A stretch of 64,000 bases of DNA from Amycolatopsis sp. 2-15 (GCF_030285625.1 NZ_CP127294.1:4040001-4104000); one strand, 5' to 3'. Counted from the stretch's first letter, positions 1-7,982 are shown. Numbers and translations: made by a program. Notes: generated by a model not told the origin, from the letters alone.

Positions 1-195
1 TCCGAAGCCCTCGCGACGGGGTTGCCGGTACTGACCTACCGCTGCCTGCCCGGCCACGGCCGCGCCAACGCCGCCGTGCTGGACCAGGAGGGCACGGTGC
101 CGTGGGTCCGGACGCCCGACGCGCTCGGCCCGGCCTTGCGTGCCGCACTGGCCCGTGAAGCCGCGCCGGCCCTGCCGATCGAGGTGGCCGGGTGA
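1..195 (+). CDS. Glycosyltransferase, MGDG-synthase-like, C-terminal fragment
   Basis: Only the last 64 codons are inside the window, open from base 1 in frame 1 and ending at TGA 193-195. The fragment has an EAL.TGLPVLTY stretch followed by PGHGRANAAVLD. That is the nucleotide-sugar-binding C-terminal signature of GT28/MurG-like enzymes related to monogalactosyldiacylglycerol synthase, which transfer a sugar to a membrane lipid. The next gene starts at GTG 192, overlapping the stop (GTGA), so the two are probably co-translated. A cell-envelope glycolipid role is inferred from family and neighbour; the acceptor cannot be told from this fragment. Confidence 0.75.
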   Translation, partial: SEALATGLPVLTYRCLPGHGRANAAVLDQEGTVPWVRTPDALGPALRAALAREAAPALPIEVAG

Positions 196-1028
196 TCCGC
201 GTCGCGGCGGCGGGTGCGCTCGTGGCGCACGCCGCCCCGGCCGCGTTGTTCCTGCCGCCCCTGCGTCCCGACGCGTTCGCCGGGGTGGGCGACCCCGGCC
301 ACGTCGCGCTCACCTTCGACGACGGCCCGCACCAGCGTTCGACCCCGCATTTCCTGGCCCTGTTGGCGAAAACCGGCACGCGGGCGACGTTTTTCGTCCT
401 CGGGCGGGAGCTCGCCCGGTGTCCGGAGCTCGGGCGCGAGATCGTCGCCGCCGGGCACGAGCTCGCGGTGCACGGCTGGGACCACCGCTGTTTCCTGCGC
501 CGGTTCCCGGCGGCTCTGCACGACGACCTCGCGCGGACGGTAGAGCTGATCACCGACGTCGCCGGCGAGGGGCCGCGGTGGTTGCGCGCGCCCTACGGGG
601 TGTTCTCGGCCGGTTCTCTGGTCGCGGCGCGGGAGCTGGGTTTGCGGCCGGTGCTGTGGACGGCCTGGGGGTTCGACTGGGCCGCCCGCGCGACTCCGGC
701 GTCGGTGGCCACGACAGTCCACAAGGGACTTCGCCCCGGTGGCACGATCCTGCTGCACGACTCGGACGTCGCTGCCTCCACCGTCGGTTCGTGGCGGTCA
801 GCGCTCGGCGCTCTTCCGGCGATCCTGGCCGGCTGCGCGGAACGCGGTCTCGCTGTGGGACCGCTGCGTGAGCACGGAGTGGGACGCGCACGAGGCCTGC
901 TGGGCGGCTTCGATGTCGGTGTGCAATGCGATCGCGGCCTGCGCCCCGGCGCCGGCGGACCAGCCGCAGCAGCCGAGTACCACGGCGACCGCGCTCGCGG
1001 TCAGTACGCCGCGCCGGCGCGGAGGTGA
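192..1028 (+). CDS. Polysaccharide deacetylase (NodB/CE4 family)
   Basis: The protein has 278 residues and a hydrophobic N-terminus (about 1-20) that may anchor or export it. The CE4 motifs are clear: LTFDDGPH near residue 40 (catalytic Asp and metal Asp), then HGWDH near residue 95 (metal His pair), RAPYG near 130, and LLHDSD near 185. The family removes N- or O-acetyl groups from cell-wall or secreted polysaccharides in a metal-dependent way. It is translationally coupled to the glycosyltransferase upstream. The conserved domain ends around residue 220. The rest is an unconserved tail that lies antisense to the 3' end of the M56 peptidase gene (231 bp overlap), so the natural stop may have been lost. 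Confidence 0.88.
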   Translation: MIRVAAAGALVAHAAPAALFLPPLRPDAFAGVGDPGHVALTFDDGPHQRSTPHFLALLAKTGTRATFFVLGRELARCPELGREIVAAGHELAVHGWDHRCFLRRFPAALHDDLARTVELITDVAGEGPRWLRAPYGVFSAGSLVAARELGLRPVLWTAWGFDWAARATPASVATTVHKGLRPGGTILLHDSDVAASTVGSWRSALGALPAILAGCAERGLAVGPLREHGVGRARGLLGGFDVGVQCDRGLRPGAGGPAAAAEYHGDRARGQYAAPARR

Positions 1029-1805
1029 CGCGGGGGTGTCGAGCAGCGCGCGCACCCGCTGCGGCACCGGCCCGCCTCCGGCGGCGAGCGCGTACGAGCC
1101 GCGGCCGCGGTCGGCCAGCGCGGCCTTGGCCACCGCCGTCGCGACCAGGCGCCGGTCACCGACTCCGGAAGCGGCGGTCTCGTCGGCCCAGCGCTCCATC
1201 GCGAACCTCGTGGCCGTCGTCAGCGGGCGCACGAGTGGGTTGAGCGCCGTGGCGAGAACGCCGACCGCGGCGTAGGCAGGGTGACGCAGCCGCAGGTGCG
1301 CTCGCTCGTGCTGCAGGAGTGCGGCCCGTTCACCGGGTTCGAGCGCGGCGAGCATCCCGGCGGACACGGCGATGCGCCCGCCCCGTCCGGCGATGGCGAA
1401 GGCCACGGGCTCCGCGCCCGGCAGGACCACCACCCCTCCTTCGCGGGAATGCTCGTCCAGCTCGGCGTGCACCCGCCGGTACCACCGCCAGTGGCTGTGG
1501 ATCGCGCGCACGGCCGCGAAGGCTGCGGCGATCAGCAGCGCGCAGCAGGCGATGGCCACCGGCGTCGGCACGGTGGCGGTGAACGTCGCGGGGGAGAAGT
1601 CGCCGAGCTCGGCGACCACCGGCACCAGCGACAGACCGGCGAGCGCGCCCACGGCCAACGCGCCGGTGCTGCCCACGGCGAACACCAGCGCGAAAAACGT
1701 CAGCAGCTGCGTCGCACCACGAGGTGACAAGCGCGGCGCGAGCCAGCGCCCCACCGGCCACGACGCCACCGGCAGGACGAGCGGAACGAGCAGGCCGATG
1801 CCCAC
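798..1805 (-). CDS. M56 family membrane metallopeptidase (BlaR1/MecR1-like)
   Basis: The protein has 335 residues. Several hydrophobic segments fill the first 110 residues. A zinc-protease motif HERAH (in LLQHERAHLRLRHP) lies near residue 185, and another hydrophobic segment follows near 265-290. M56 proteins sense an envelope signal and cleave the partner BlaI repressor, or act on it indirectly. The GTG start at 1803-1805 lies 4 nt after the blaI-like stop, so the two form an operon. The penicillin-binding sensor domain of BlaR1 is absent, as in most short actinobacterial members, so beta-lactam sensing cannot be claimed. The last 60 or so residues are low in conservation and overlap the convergent deacetylase gene. 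Confidence 0.88.
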   Translation of the reverse strand: MGIGLLVPLVLPVASWPVGRWLAPRLSPRGATQLLTFFALVFAVGSTGALAVGALAGLSLVPVVAELGDFSPATFTATVPTPVAIACCALLIAAAFAAVRAIHSHWRWYRRVHAELDEHSREGGVVVLPGAEPVAFAIAGRGGRIAVSAGMLAALEPGERAALLQHERAHLRLRHPAYAAVGVLATALNPLVRPLTTATRFAMERWADETAASGVGDRRLVATAVAKAALADRGRGSYALAAGGGPVPQRVRALLDTPASPPRRRGVLTASAVAVVLGCCGWSAGAGAQAAIALHTDIEAAQQASCASHSVLTQRSHSETAFRAAGQDRRKSAER

Positions 1806-1809
1806 GGTC

Positions 1810-2169
1810 TCAGTCGCCTGTGCGGTCGTGCCGGAGCAGTTGCAGCAGCGCTTGCTCGTCGTCGGCCGACAGGTTCGACACGAACCGGGCCAGCACGCTC
1901 TCGCGGTTGGCCTCCCCGTCGAGTACCGCGCGCATCCGCCGCGCCGCCAGGCCCGGGGCGTCTTCCGCCGGGCTGTAGACGAACATGCGGCCCTGCTTCT
2001 CCCGGGTGACGACGTCCTTCTCGTAGAGGCGGGACAGGATCGTCACGACGGTGGTGTAGGCGAGCGTGTCGTCGCCGAGCCGTTGCCGCACGTCCGCCGC
2101 GGAGGCCGCCCCGTGCTGCCAGAGCACGGCCAGCACCTCGGCCTCGAGCTCACCAGGTCCCCTGCGCAT
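1810..2169 (-). CDS. BlaI/MecI/CopY family winged-helix repressor
   Basis: The protein has 119 residues. The N-terminal winged helix runs LEAEVLAVLWQHG... DVRQRLGD...LAYTTVVTILSRLYEKDVV, the typical BlaI core, followed by a dimerisation helix ending LLQLLRHD. These proteins bind as dimers to CTAC/GTAG-type palindromes and are inactivated by proteolysis set off by an M56 partner. That partner is encoded 4 nt downstream. A candidate operator lies directly upstream (2178-2195), so autoregulation is likely. A second copy of the box at 5560-5577 suggests at least one more target. Confidence 0.92.
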   Translation of the reverse strand: MRRGPGELEAEVLAVLWQHGAASAADVRQRLGDDTLAYTTVVTILSRLYEKDVVTREKQGRMFVYSPAEDAPGLAARRMRAVLDGEANRESVLARFVSNLSADDEQALLQLLRHDRTGD

Positions 2170-2172
2170 GCT

Positions 2173-2195
2173 CTGAATCTACACCGGTGTCGTAG
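2173..2195 (-). promoter_or_regulatory. BlaI-type operator overlapping the blaI-like promoter
   Basis: Read on the minus strand, 2195 to 2178 is CTACGACACCGGTGTAGA, with CTAC and GTAG half-sites around a palindromic ACACCGGTGT core. It merges into TAGATT (2178-2173), a good -10 hexamer only 3 nt from the start codon at 2169, so the transcript could be leaderless or nearly so. A repressor bound here would block RNA polymerase. The sequence shares 13 of 18 positions with the box at 5560-5577. The regulatory role is inferred from the BlaI family. Confidence 0.6.
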
Positions 2196-2196
2196 T

Positions 2197-3387
2197 TCAC
2201 GGTGCGGTCGGCGGACGGGACCGGAGCGATGTGGCGAAGAAGTCACGCTGGTCGGCCTGCAGGTAGCGAGTGAGGTTGCCGGGCATGGTGGGCAGGAGCT
2301 TGTCCGGCCCGACGCCCGGCGCGTCGGGCCGGTAGCTGGTGAACGTGACCATCGGCGAGTGGATGTCGAGCTCCATGCCCTGTTGGATGCCGGCTTGGAC
2401 CATGGCGCCGGCGAGCGTGTGGAGGGTGAGCCCGGTGCCGCCGATGTAGAGGAGGTTGCCGGCGCGGTCGGTGCCGAGGCCCGAGCGCCAGGTGTACTGG
2501 AACTGGTTGGACGCGCTGCCCCAGTGGCCCGCCGGGTTGAGGTCGAGGCCGGGGACCGGGGCGCCGTGGTCGATCACGAGGTCGAGGTTCTGGCGCACGG
2601 CGGTGAGGTGCGGGTTCATCGTGGCATCGCGGCCCCATTGCGCCACGGAGACGCGTCCGGTGTCGTCGATCACCGCTGACGCCATGCCGTTGTGCAGGGG
2701 TGCCACGGTGGTTCCGTCGAGGTAGTAGTAGCCGCCGTTGCAGTCCTTCAGCTTGAAACCGGAATTGAATGCGGCCACCAGCGAGCCGCGCATTTCGGCG
2801 GGAATCGCGGCCGGGCCGGGCCCGCCCGGGTCTTTCGTGCCGGAAAACAATTGCGTGCGCACCAGCGACTGGTTCAGCCACGCGACTCCGGCCACGACAC
2901 TCGCGTGCGCGGGATCGGGCTGGATGAACGTCGTGTATTCGGCGACCTGGCCGCCGGCACTGCGCGCGCCCGGGAGCCATTCGCCCGCACCGGCCGCCGC
3001 CGACGGGCCGACGGGCAGGTTCCGCGGGCGCGGCCCGGCCCCGTTGCCGGCCGGCCCGCCCAGCGAGGGCAGGTCACCGGCCGACGGTGGCGCGCTCGAC
3101 GGCGGGTGCCGGGTGAACCACCAGTTCTCGACGGCGTTGACCACACCGCCGAGACCGATGTCCCGCAGCCAATCCACGGTCCGGACCGAGACGCTCGCGT
3201 CGCCGGGATAGGTCAGCGCGTAGCCGTAGGTGCCGACCGGGTAAGCCAGCAGGGCCGCGATCACCAGCGGCACGACCCGGCGCCGCCGGCGCTTCGGCCG
3301 CGGCGGCAGGGGTGGCTGCCGGGTCGCCTGTCGCGGGGGAACAGGCTGCGGCGGAACCGGGTGCGGGAAGAGCTGATCGGCGGACAT
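2197..3387 (-). CDS. Phosphodiester glycosidase family protein, membrane-anchored
   Basis: The protein has 396 residues. A Pro-rich cytoplasmic N-terminus and a basic RRRRR patch precede one membrane segment (about 38-58). A low-complexity Pro/Gly linker follows to about 135, and then an extracellular domain with AAFNSGFKLKDCNGGYYYLDG (about 210-230) and a C-terminal block with MELDIHSPMVTF. These motifs belong to the NAGPA/DUF2233 phosphodiester glycosidase fold, which hydrolyses sugar-phosphodiester bonds. The substrate in actinobacteria is unknown; a wall or lipid-linked polymer is plausible. The gene is a single unit, divergent from the response-regulator gene. Confidence 0.82.
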   Translation of the reverse strand: MSADQLFPHPVPPQPVPPRQATRQPPLPPRPKRRRRRVVPLVIAALLAYPVGTYGYALTYPGDASVSVRTVDWLRDIGLGGVVNAVENWWFTRHPPSSAPPSAGDLPSLGGPAGNGAGPRPRNLPVGPSAAAGAGEWLPGARSAGGQVAEYTTFIQPDPAHASVVAGVAWLNQSLVRTQLFSGTKDPGGPGPAAIPAEMRGSLVAAFNSGFKLKDCNGGYYYLDGTTVAPLHNGMASAVIDDTGRVSVAQWGRDATMNPHLTAVRQNLDLVIDHGAPVPGLDLNPAGHWGSASNQFQYTWRSGLGTDRAGNLLYIGGTGLTLHTLAGAMVQAGIQQGMELDIHSPMVTFTSYRPDAPGVGPDKLLPTMPGNLTRYLQADQRDFFATSLRSRPPTAP

Positions 3388-3577
3388 GCCCGCAAGCTAT
3401 TCCGGGCCCGGTGCGCGCCCGGAAAGCCGCGGGTTAGGGAGAGGAAAAAACGCATTCGCCGCTGAACACGAACCGATTTCACCGGGTGGGAAGCAAGAAA
3501 ACATTCCGCCCAGGTTAGCGGAAGGCAAAATGATCGTGGTGCGCACCGGAATCCGGGAATGCGGATATTGTCGGGGC

Positions 3578-4268
3578 ATGGCCCGAGTCCTCCTCGTCGA
3601 AGACGACCGCACCATCGGTGAGGTCCTGCACACGAGCCTGACCCAGCACGGGCACGACGTCGCGTGGCACACGCAGGGCCGCGCCGCCCTGCACGACGCC
3701 GCGAAGCAGCCGTGCGACCTGGTCCTGCTCGACCTCGGCCTGCCCGACCTCGACGGCACCGAGGTCTGCCGCGAACTGCGCGGCGCGCTGCCCGCGTGCG
3801 TGATCGTGATGCTCACCGCGCGCCGACGAAATGGACGTGGTGGTGGGCCTCGAAGCGGGGGCGGACGACTACCTCGTGAAGCCCGTGCCGCTCGGCGAGC
3901 TACACGCCCGGCTGCGGGCGCATCTGCGGCGCCATTCGACCGACCGGGCCCTGGGCGAGATCACCCTCGGCCGGCTGCGGATCGATCCGGCGGCGCGCCG
4001 GATCACTGTGGACGGTGCCGAGCTGGCCTTGCGGGCCAAGGAGTTCGAGCTCCTGCTGCGGCTGGCGCAGGAACCGGGCAACGCCGTGAGCCGCGAGACG
4101 CTGATGGCCGACGTCTGGGACGCGCATTGGTTCGGCTCGACCAAAACGCTCGACGTCCACATCGCCACGCTGCGGCGCAAGCTGGCCGACGCCCGCACGC
4201 CGGGTCCGATGCCCGAGATCGCCACCCTGCGCCGGCACGGCTACCGGCTCGAGGAACCGGAAGGGTGA
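3578..4268 (+). pseudogene. OmpR/PhoB-type response regulator, frameshifted
   Basis: The receiver domain starts at ATG 3578 (MARVLLVEDD) and keeps the phospho-acceptor Asp in LVLLDLGLPDLDG. Around 3820-3826 the frame breaks. The expected LTARADEMD reads LTARRRNG, and the correct reading resumes at 3831 in another frame (MDVVVGLEAGADDYLVKP with the conserved Lys). The full winged-helix output domain follows, ending in HGYRLEEPEG. Loss of two bases in a GCGCGC run explains it (the span is 691 nt, not 693). The stop is 4 nt before the kinase gene. Either the gene is inactivated or the assembly dropped a GC; all other family hallmarks are intact. Confidence 0.85.
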
Positions 4269-4272
4269 GCGC

Positions 4273-5553
4273 GTGCGTCGCCGCATCGTCCTGACGACGG
4301 TGCTCGCCGCGCTGGTCGCGATCGGGTTGTTCGGGGTCCCGCTGGCCGTCGCCGTGGCGCGATACTTCGTCACGGCCGAGCGCGCCGAACTGGAACGCGC
4401 CGCCGACTCCTACGCGCTCGACGTCTCGGGCGACATCCTGCGCCACCGCACCCCGGACCGGACGCCGAGCACCGAAGATCCCACCGCGGTCGCGGTGTAC
4501 AGCCCCCAAGGCGCGTTGCTCGCCGGCGCCGGTCCGGCCACGCTCGCCCAGGCCGGGGAAGCGGCGGGCGCGGACGGCGTCGTCGCCGCGGACACCGACG
4601 ACGACCTCGTGGTGATCGTGCCCCTCGACGACGACGGAACGGTCGTCGCGCTTGTCCGCGCCGCCACCACGCGCACCGAGGTCTACTGGCACACCGGCCT
4701 GACCTGGCTCGGCATGGCCGGTTTGGCCGTCGTCGCGCTGCTGTCGGCCTACCTGGTGGCCCGCCGGCAGGCGCGCCGGCTGGCCCGTCCGCTCGAGAAG
4801 CTGTCGGCGACCGCGCGGGACCTGGGCGACGGCGACTTCAGCATCCGCGCGGACCGGGCCGGGATCCCCGAGATCGACTCCGTCGGGGAGTCCCTCGACT
4901 CCACCGCCGTCCGGCTGGACGACCTGCTCGCCCGCGAACGCGCCTTCTCCGCCGACGCGTCCCACCAGCTGCGCACCCCGCTCGCCGGACTTCGCCTGCA
5001 GCTGGAGGCCGCGCTGGAGAACCCAAAGGCCGATCTGCGTGACGTGGTCAAGGCGGGCGTCGCGACCACCGGCCGGCTCGACCGGACCGTCACCGACCTG
5101 CTCGCCCTGGCCCGCGACACCCCGCCGGTCCGCGAGGCCACCGCAGCGGCCGACGAACTCGCCGCCATCGGACTGGAATGGGCGCCCGCACTGGCCGGCC
5201 ACGGGCGCGGGCTCGTGCTGACCGTGGAACCCGTCGTCGCGGGCGCGCAGCTGTCCGGCCCGGTGCTGCGGCAGATCATGACCGTCCTGCTGGACAACGC
5301 ACTGCGCCACGGCGCCGGCGCGGTCACGGTCACCGCCCGCGACGCCGGCGACGTGCTCGCCGTCGACGTCGCCGACGAAGGCGAGGGGATCACCCCGGAT
5401 ACCGACGTGTTCCACCGCCGTTCCCCGGGCGCTCGGGGAACGGGGATTGGCCTCGCGCTCGCCCGCCGCCTCGCCGAAGCCGAGGGCGGGCGGCTGCGCG
5501 TGACCCGCCCGCGGCCCCCCGTCTTCACTCTGCTGCTGCCACTCGAGCCCTGA
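4273..5553 (+). CDS. Sensor histidine kinase
   Basis: The protein has 426 residues, with membrane segments at about 5-30 and 140-165 framing an extracytoplasmic sensor region of about 105 residues. A HAMP-like linker follows, then HisKA with the phospho-accepting His in ADASHQLRTPL (about 235). The catalytic ATPase domain shows an N box (LLDNALRHG), a G1 box (DEGEGI) and a G2 box (GTGIGLALARRLAEAEGG). The GTG start at 4273 lies 4 nt after the response-regulator stop, a normal two-component operon. The kinase looks intact, so the frameshifted partner would leave it without its cognate regulator. Confidence 0.92.
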   Translation: MRRRIVLTTVLAALVAIGLFGVPLAVAVARYFVTAERAELERAADSYALDVSGDILRHRTPDRTPSTEDPTAVAVYSPQGALLAGAGPATLAQAGEAAGADGVVAADTDDDLVVIVPLDDDGTVVALVRAATTRTEVYWHTGLTWLGMAGLAVVALLSAYLVARRQARRLARPLEKLSATARDLGDGDFSIRADRAGIPEIDSVGESLDSTAVRLDDLLARERAFSADASHQLRTPLAGLRLQLEAALENPKADLRDVVKAGVATTGRLDRTVTDLLALARDTPPVREATAAADELAAIGLEWAPALAGHGRGLVLTVEPVVAGAQLSGPVLRQIMTVLLDNALRHGAGAVTVTARDAGDVLAVDVADEGEGITPDTDVFHRRSPGARGTGIGLALARRLAEAEGGRLRVTRPRPPVFTLLLPLEP

Positions 5554-5559
5554 GTTTGG

Positions 5560-5579
5560 CTACTACGTTCGTGTAGAAT
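5560..5579 (+). promoter_or_regulatory. Second BlaI-type box with overlapping -10
   Basis: CTACTACGTTCGTGTAGA (5560-5577) matches the box before the blaI-like gene at 13 of 18 positions, including both half-sites, and overlaps TAGAAT (5574-5579) in the same way the first box overlaps its -10. It faces the DUF1707 remnant beginning at 5621, which was probably the regulated gene. Confidence 0.5.
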
Positions 5580-5620
5580 TTCGGCGACAGCTTCGGACAC
5601 CACCTCGGCCGGGAGGGACC

Positions 5621-5923
5621 ATCACCGCAGACGAGCCCCGTACGGAGCAGTCGCCCGAGGGCATCCGCTGTTCCGACGCCGAGCGCGAAACCACGGCCAC
5701 GGCGCTGCACACAGCCGTCGGCGAAGGCCGGCTCTGCCCGCCCAGGCGGCGGCCGCGGCCCCGCGGTGGCGCCCGCTCGACCCCCGCGGTGCCCATATCG
5801 TGGCAACCCGGATGCTACTTCCGGCGTAGCAGCTACGCCGGAAGTAGCATCGAGGCTTACGTGCCGGCCAGCGCGCTACGGCCTGGGGTGTACCAAGGAT
5901 CTTGGACAGGGCCTCCTGTCTGA
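5621..5923 (+). pseudogene. DUF1707 protein remnant with ATC in place of a start codon
   Basis: A strong ribosome-binding site (GGGAGGG, 5611-5617) precedes ATC ACC GCA GAC GAG, where ATG would be expected. The next 40 codons include IRCSDAERE and LHTAVGEGRL, the SDAERE...GRL signature of DUF1707 (SHOCT-like) domains found at the N-termini of actinobacterial membrane proteins. After GRL the homology stops, giving way to Arg/Pro-rich sequence, a 19-bp hairpin, and finally the IS3 left end, which supplies the stop at 5921-5923. This is a promoter-proximal fragment of a lost gene. The rest of the gap from 5554 to 5884 shows no other gene. Confidence 0.55.
5811..5851. repeat. Perfect 19-bp inverted repeat (hairpin)
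   Basis: The arms at 5811-5829 (GATGCTACTTCCGGCGTAG) and 5833-5851 are exact reverse complements around a 3-nt loop. No T-run follows on either strand, so it is not a textbook intrinsic terminator, although actinobacterial terminators often lack one. It lies about 34 bp from the IS3 left end, inside the decayed DUF1707 region. Confidence 0.75.
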
Positions 5924-7149
5924 GAGGATGGGTGTATGCCCGAGCAGCGTCGGAGATTCAGCACTCAGTTCAAGGCCGAGGCTGTGCAGATGGTGATCGA
6001 GACCGGTAAACCTGTCGCCGAGGTCGCCCGGGATCTCGACATCAACGCCGGCACACTGGCCAACTGGGTCAATGCGTGGCGGCGCGAGAACCCTGGACCT
6101 GCGCGACCGGTGAGCCCGTCCGAGCATGCCCGGGTCGCGGAGATGGAAGACGAGATCCGCCGGCTGCGGATGGAAAACGAGTTCCTGAAAAAAGCCGCGG
6201 CGCTTCTTCGCGCGGACCTCGCAGTAGCCGAGCGCTGCGCGGTCATCGATGCGGAGAAGGCCCACTATCCGATCACCTGGATGTGCCGGTTACTACGGGT
6301 GCCGCGGTCGTCGTTTTACGCTTGGAGGCACCGGGTTTCCACCGAGACAGCCACCCAAGCCCGGCGCCGCCTACTGAGGGAACATGTGTCCCGGGTGTTC
6401 ACCGAGGGACGCGGTGCCTACGGCCGCCGACGGGTCAAGGCCCAGCTCAACCGCAAAGGCCACCCGTGCAGCGTCGGGCTGGTCGCCGATCTCATGCGCG
6501 AACTCGGGCTGGCCGGCTGCCAGCCCCGGGCATACAAACGCGCCTCCCTGCGTGGGGAACAACCCGTGCACAGTCCCGATCTGATCGGCCGTGAGTTCAC
6601 CGCGGACATGCCTGGTCAACGGCTGGTCGGCGACATCACCTACTTGAGAACCAGTGAGGGCTGGCTGTATCTCGCGACCGTGATCGATCTGGCCACCCGG
6701 ATGGTCGTCGGCTGGCAGCTGGCTGATCACATGCGAACATCGTTGATCACCGACGCCCTGGGCATGGCGATCACCCACGGCCATGTCAGCCCGGGCGCAG
6801 TGTTCCACTCCGACCGCGGAACGCAGTACACCTCGGCCGAGTTTTTCCGATTCTGCATGGACAATCAGGTTCGAACCAGTGTCGGGCGAACCGGGGTGTG
6901 TTGGGACAACGCAGCGGCCGAGTCGTTCTTCGCATCGCTGAAAACCGAGATGTATCACCGCGAAATGTTCCCGACCCGGGTCCGTGCGCGGTTCGCTGTC
7001 GCTGACTACATCGAAGTGTTTTACAACCGGAAACGACTCCACAGCGGCCTCGGCTACCGCACCCCGGTCGAGGCCTACCGTGATCACCTCACCGCGAGCG
7101 CGGCCTGAGGCAACCCACCGAGGACCGTCCAAGAACCTTGACACACCCC
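5885..7149 (+). mobile_element. IS3-family insertion sequence
   Basis: The element is about 1265 bp. The left end (GGGGTGTACCAAGGATCTTG from 5885) and the reverse complement of the right end (GGGGTGTGTCAAGGTTCTTG, ending at 7149) are imperfect inverted repeats of about 28 bp. One transposase ORF fills the interior. The flanking trinucleotides (CCT left, AAC right) do not match, so no target duplication is visible; either the insertion is old or one flank has been rearranged. On the right it abuts a fragment of a different IS (from 7161) almost directly. Confidence 0.85.
5936..7108 (+). CDS. IS3-family transposase, single fused ORF
   Basis: The protein has 390 residues. Residues 1-90 are the OrfA part: a helix-turn-helix (FKAEAVQMVIETGKPVAEVARDL) and a leucine-zipper-like helix ending ENEFLKKAAALL. 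The rest is the OrfB integrase core with GDITYL (first Asp), FHSDRGTQYTS (second Asp) and WDNAAAESFFASLKTE (catalytic Glu). Most IS3 elements make this fusion by a -1 frameshift at an A-run. Here OrfA reads straight into OrfB, with CTGAAAAAAGCC still present at the usual slippage site (about 6186). The product should therefore be made without recoding. ATG 5936 has GAGAGG upstream. Confidence 0.9.
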   Translation: MPEQRRRFSTQFKAEAVQMVIETGKPVAEVARDLDINAGTLANWVNAWRRENPGPARPVSPSEHARVAEMEDEIRRLRMENEFLKKAAALLRADLAVAERCAVIDAEKAHYPITWMCRLLRVPRSSFYAWRHRVSTETATQARRRLLREHVSRVFTEGRGAYGRRRVKAQLNRKGHPCSVGLVADLMRELGLAGCQPRAYKRASLRGEQPVHSPDLIGREFTADMPGQRLVGDITYLRTSEGWLYLATVIDLATRMVVGWQLADHMRTSLITDALGMAITHGHVSPGAVFHSDRGTQYTSAEFFRFCMDNQVRTSVGRTGVCWDNAAAESFFASLKTEMYHREMFPTRVRARFAVADYIEVFYNRKRLHSGLGYRTPVEAYRDHLTASAA

Positions 7150-7160
7150 AACGTTCGCTA

Positions 7161-7325
7161 AGGGATGTCTTGTAACCCGGTGTGGGCTTGGCCTGTCCGG
7201 TAGTTGATCATGGTGTGGTGCAGGTGATCTCGGCGTCGCGGTCGGAGTGGATTGCCCCGTTCACGGGGTTGGAACCAGGTCAGTTCCGCAAACTTGTGCG
7301 GGTCGTGGCGAAGCGAGGTGGCGGG
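7161..7325 (+). mobile_element. Left-end fragment of the IS5-type element
   Basis: From CTA-AGGGATGTCT at 7158-7170 the sequence follows the left end of the IS copies at 19416 and 21884 (terminal repeat, then the first 50 or so transposase codons including SASRSEWIAPFTGLEPGQFRKLVRVVAKRGG). It then loses similarity near 7325. The right two thirds and the right terminal repeat are absent. The fragment starts 11 bp after the IS3 right end, so IS3 insertion or a deletion next to it may have shaped the junction. Confidence 0.8.
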
Positions 7326-7555
7326 GGGAAGCCAGCATGAGGCGATCCCTATAACGGAATCTCTGCCGCTCAGTGGCAATGTCTCGACACCTTAGTGGTC
7401 ACAACAGGTGGTGCAAGGCGGATGCTGACGTTCGCACGAAAGCATGGGGCGAGCACTGGATGCCCCGTTGCGACGCGGGAGGCCGTAGCCTGCGCCGTGA
7501 CCGAGTTCGCGTTATATGTTTGGTCGGTCGGGGTAGGGGTGGCAGGCTTGGCGTC

Positions 7556-7850
7556 GTGGAACTGGTTTCGGCGCACGTCCGGCGCGCACTGGCATATCTC
7601 CGGTTGTTGAACGACAACGGCGTCGACCCGTCCTCGACGCAGCTCGACGCGATCGCGCGCGAGCAGGACCCGCAGGGGGCCGAGTATCAATCAGTGTTAT
7701 TCAAGACCAACATCGCCTATCTCCTGAGCTTGACGGAGCGGAAGGTCCGTGACGCAGACCGGGTTGCTGAGTATCTAGGAAAGGTGGACTGGGTCGATCT
7801 CTCCAATGGCCGGTTGCGGTTGCGAGCAGTTTCGCGGACGCACCCGGCGC
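7556..7850 (+). pseudogene. Unrecognised helical protein, N-terminal fragment
   Basis: From GTG 7556 about 95 codons look like real protein: an amphipathic helix (HVRRALAYLRLLNDNGVD), an acidic middle (QLDAIAREQDPQGAEYQ), then DADRVAEYLGKVDWVDLSNGRLRL. The last part resembles the winged end of small helix-turn-helix domains. After RLRLRAV the reading continues only as Arg/Pro-rich sequence without structure, so the gene seems to have lost its 3' part. I cannot assign a family. Confidence 0.35.
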
Positions 7851-7950
7851 GTGTACGTGGACGGATCGCGGGCTGTGCCCAGGTATCGGCCTTGCCTCGT
7901 TGCCACTTTGGCTGCACAAAACTCTCGTCCGCGTCGCCGGCGCCGAACCC

Positions 7951-7982
7951 CCGGCATTATGGCGTCGTCGCCATAATGCCGG
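7951..7982. repeat. Perfect 14-bp inverted repeat (hairpin)
   Basis: CCGGCATTATGGCG (7951-7964) and its exact reverse complement (7969-7982) flank a TCGT loop. The AT-rich core (ATTATGG) is unusual for this genome. No T-run follows and no intact gene ends here, so a terminator, a protein-binding site or a small palindromic repeat are all possible. Confidence 0.65.
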
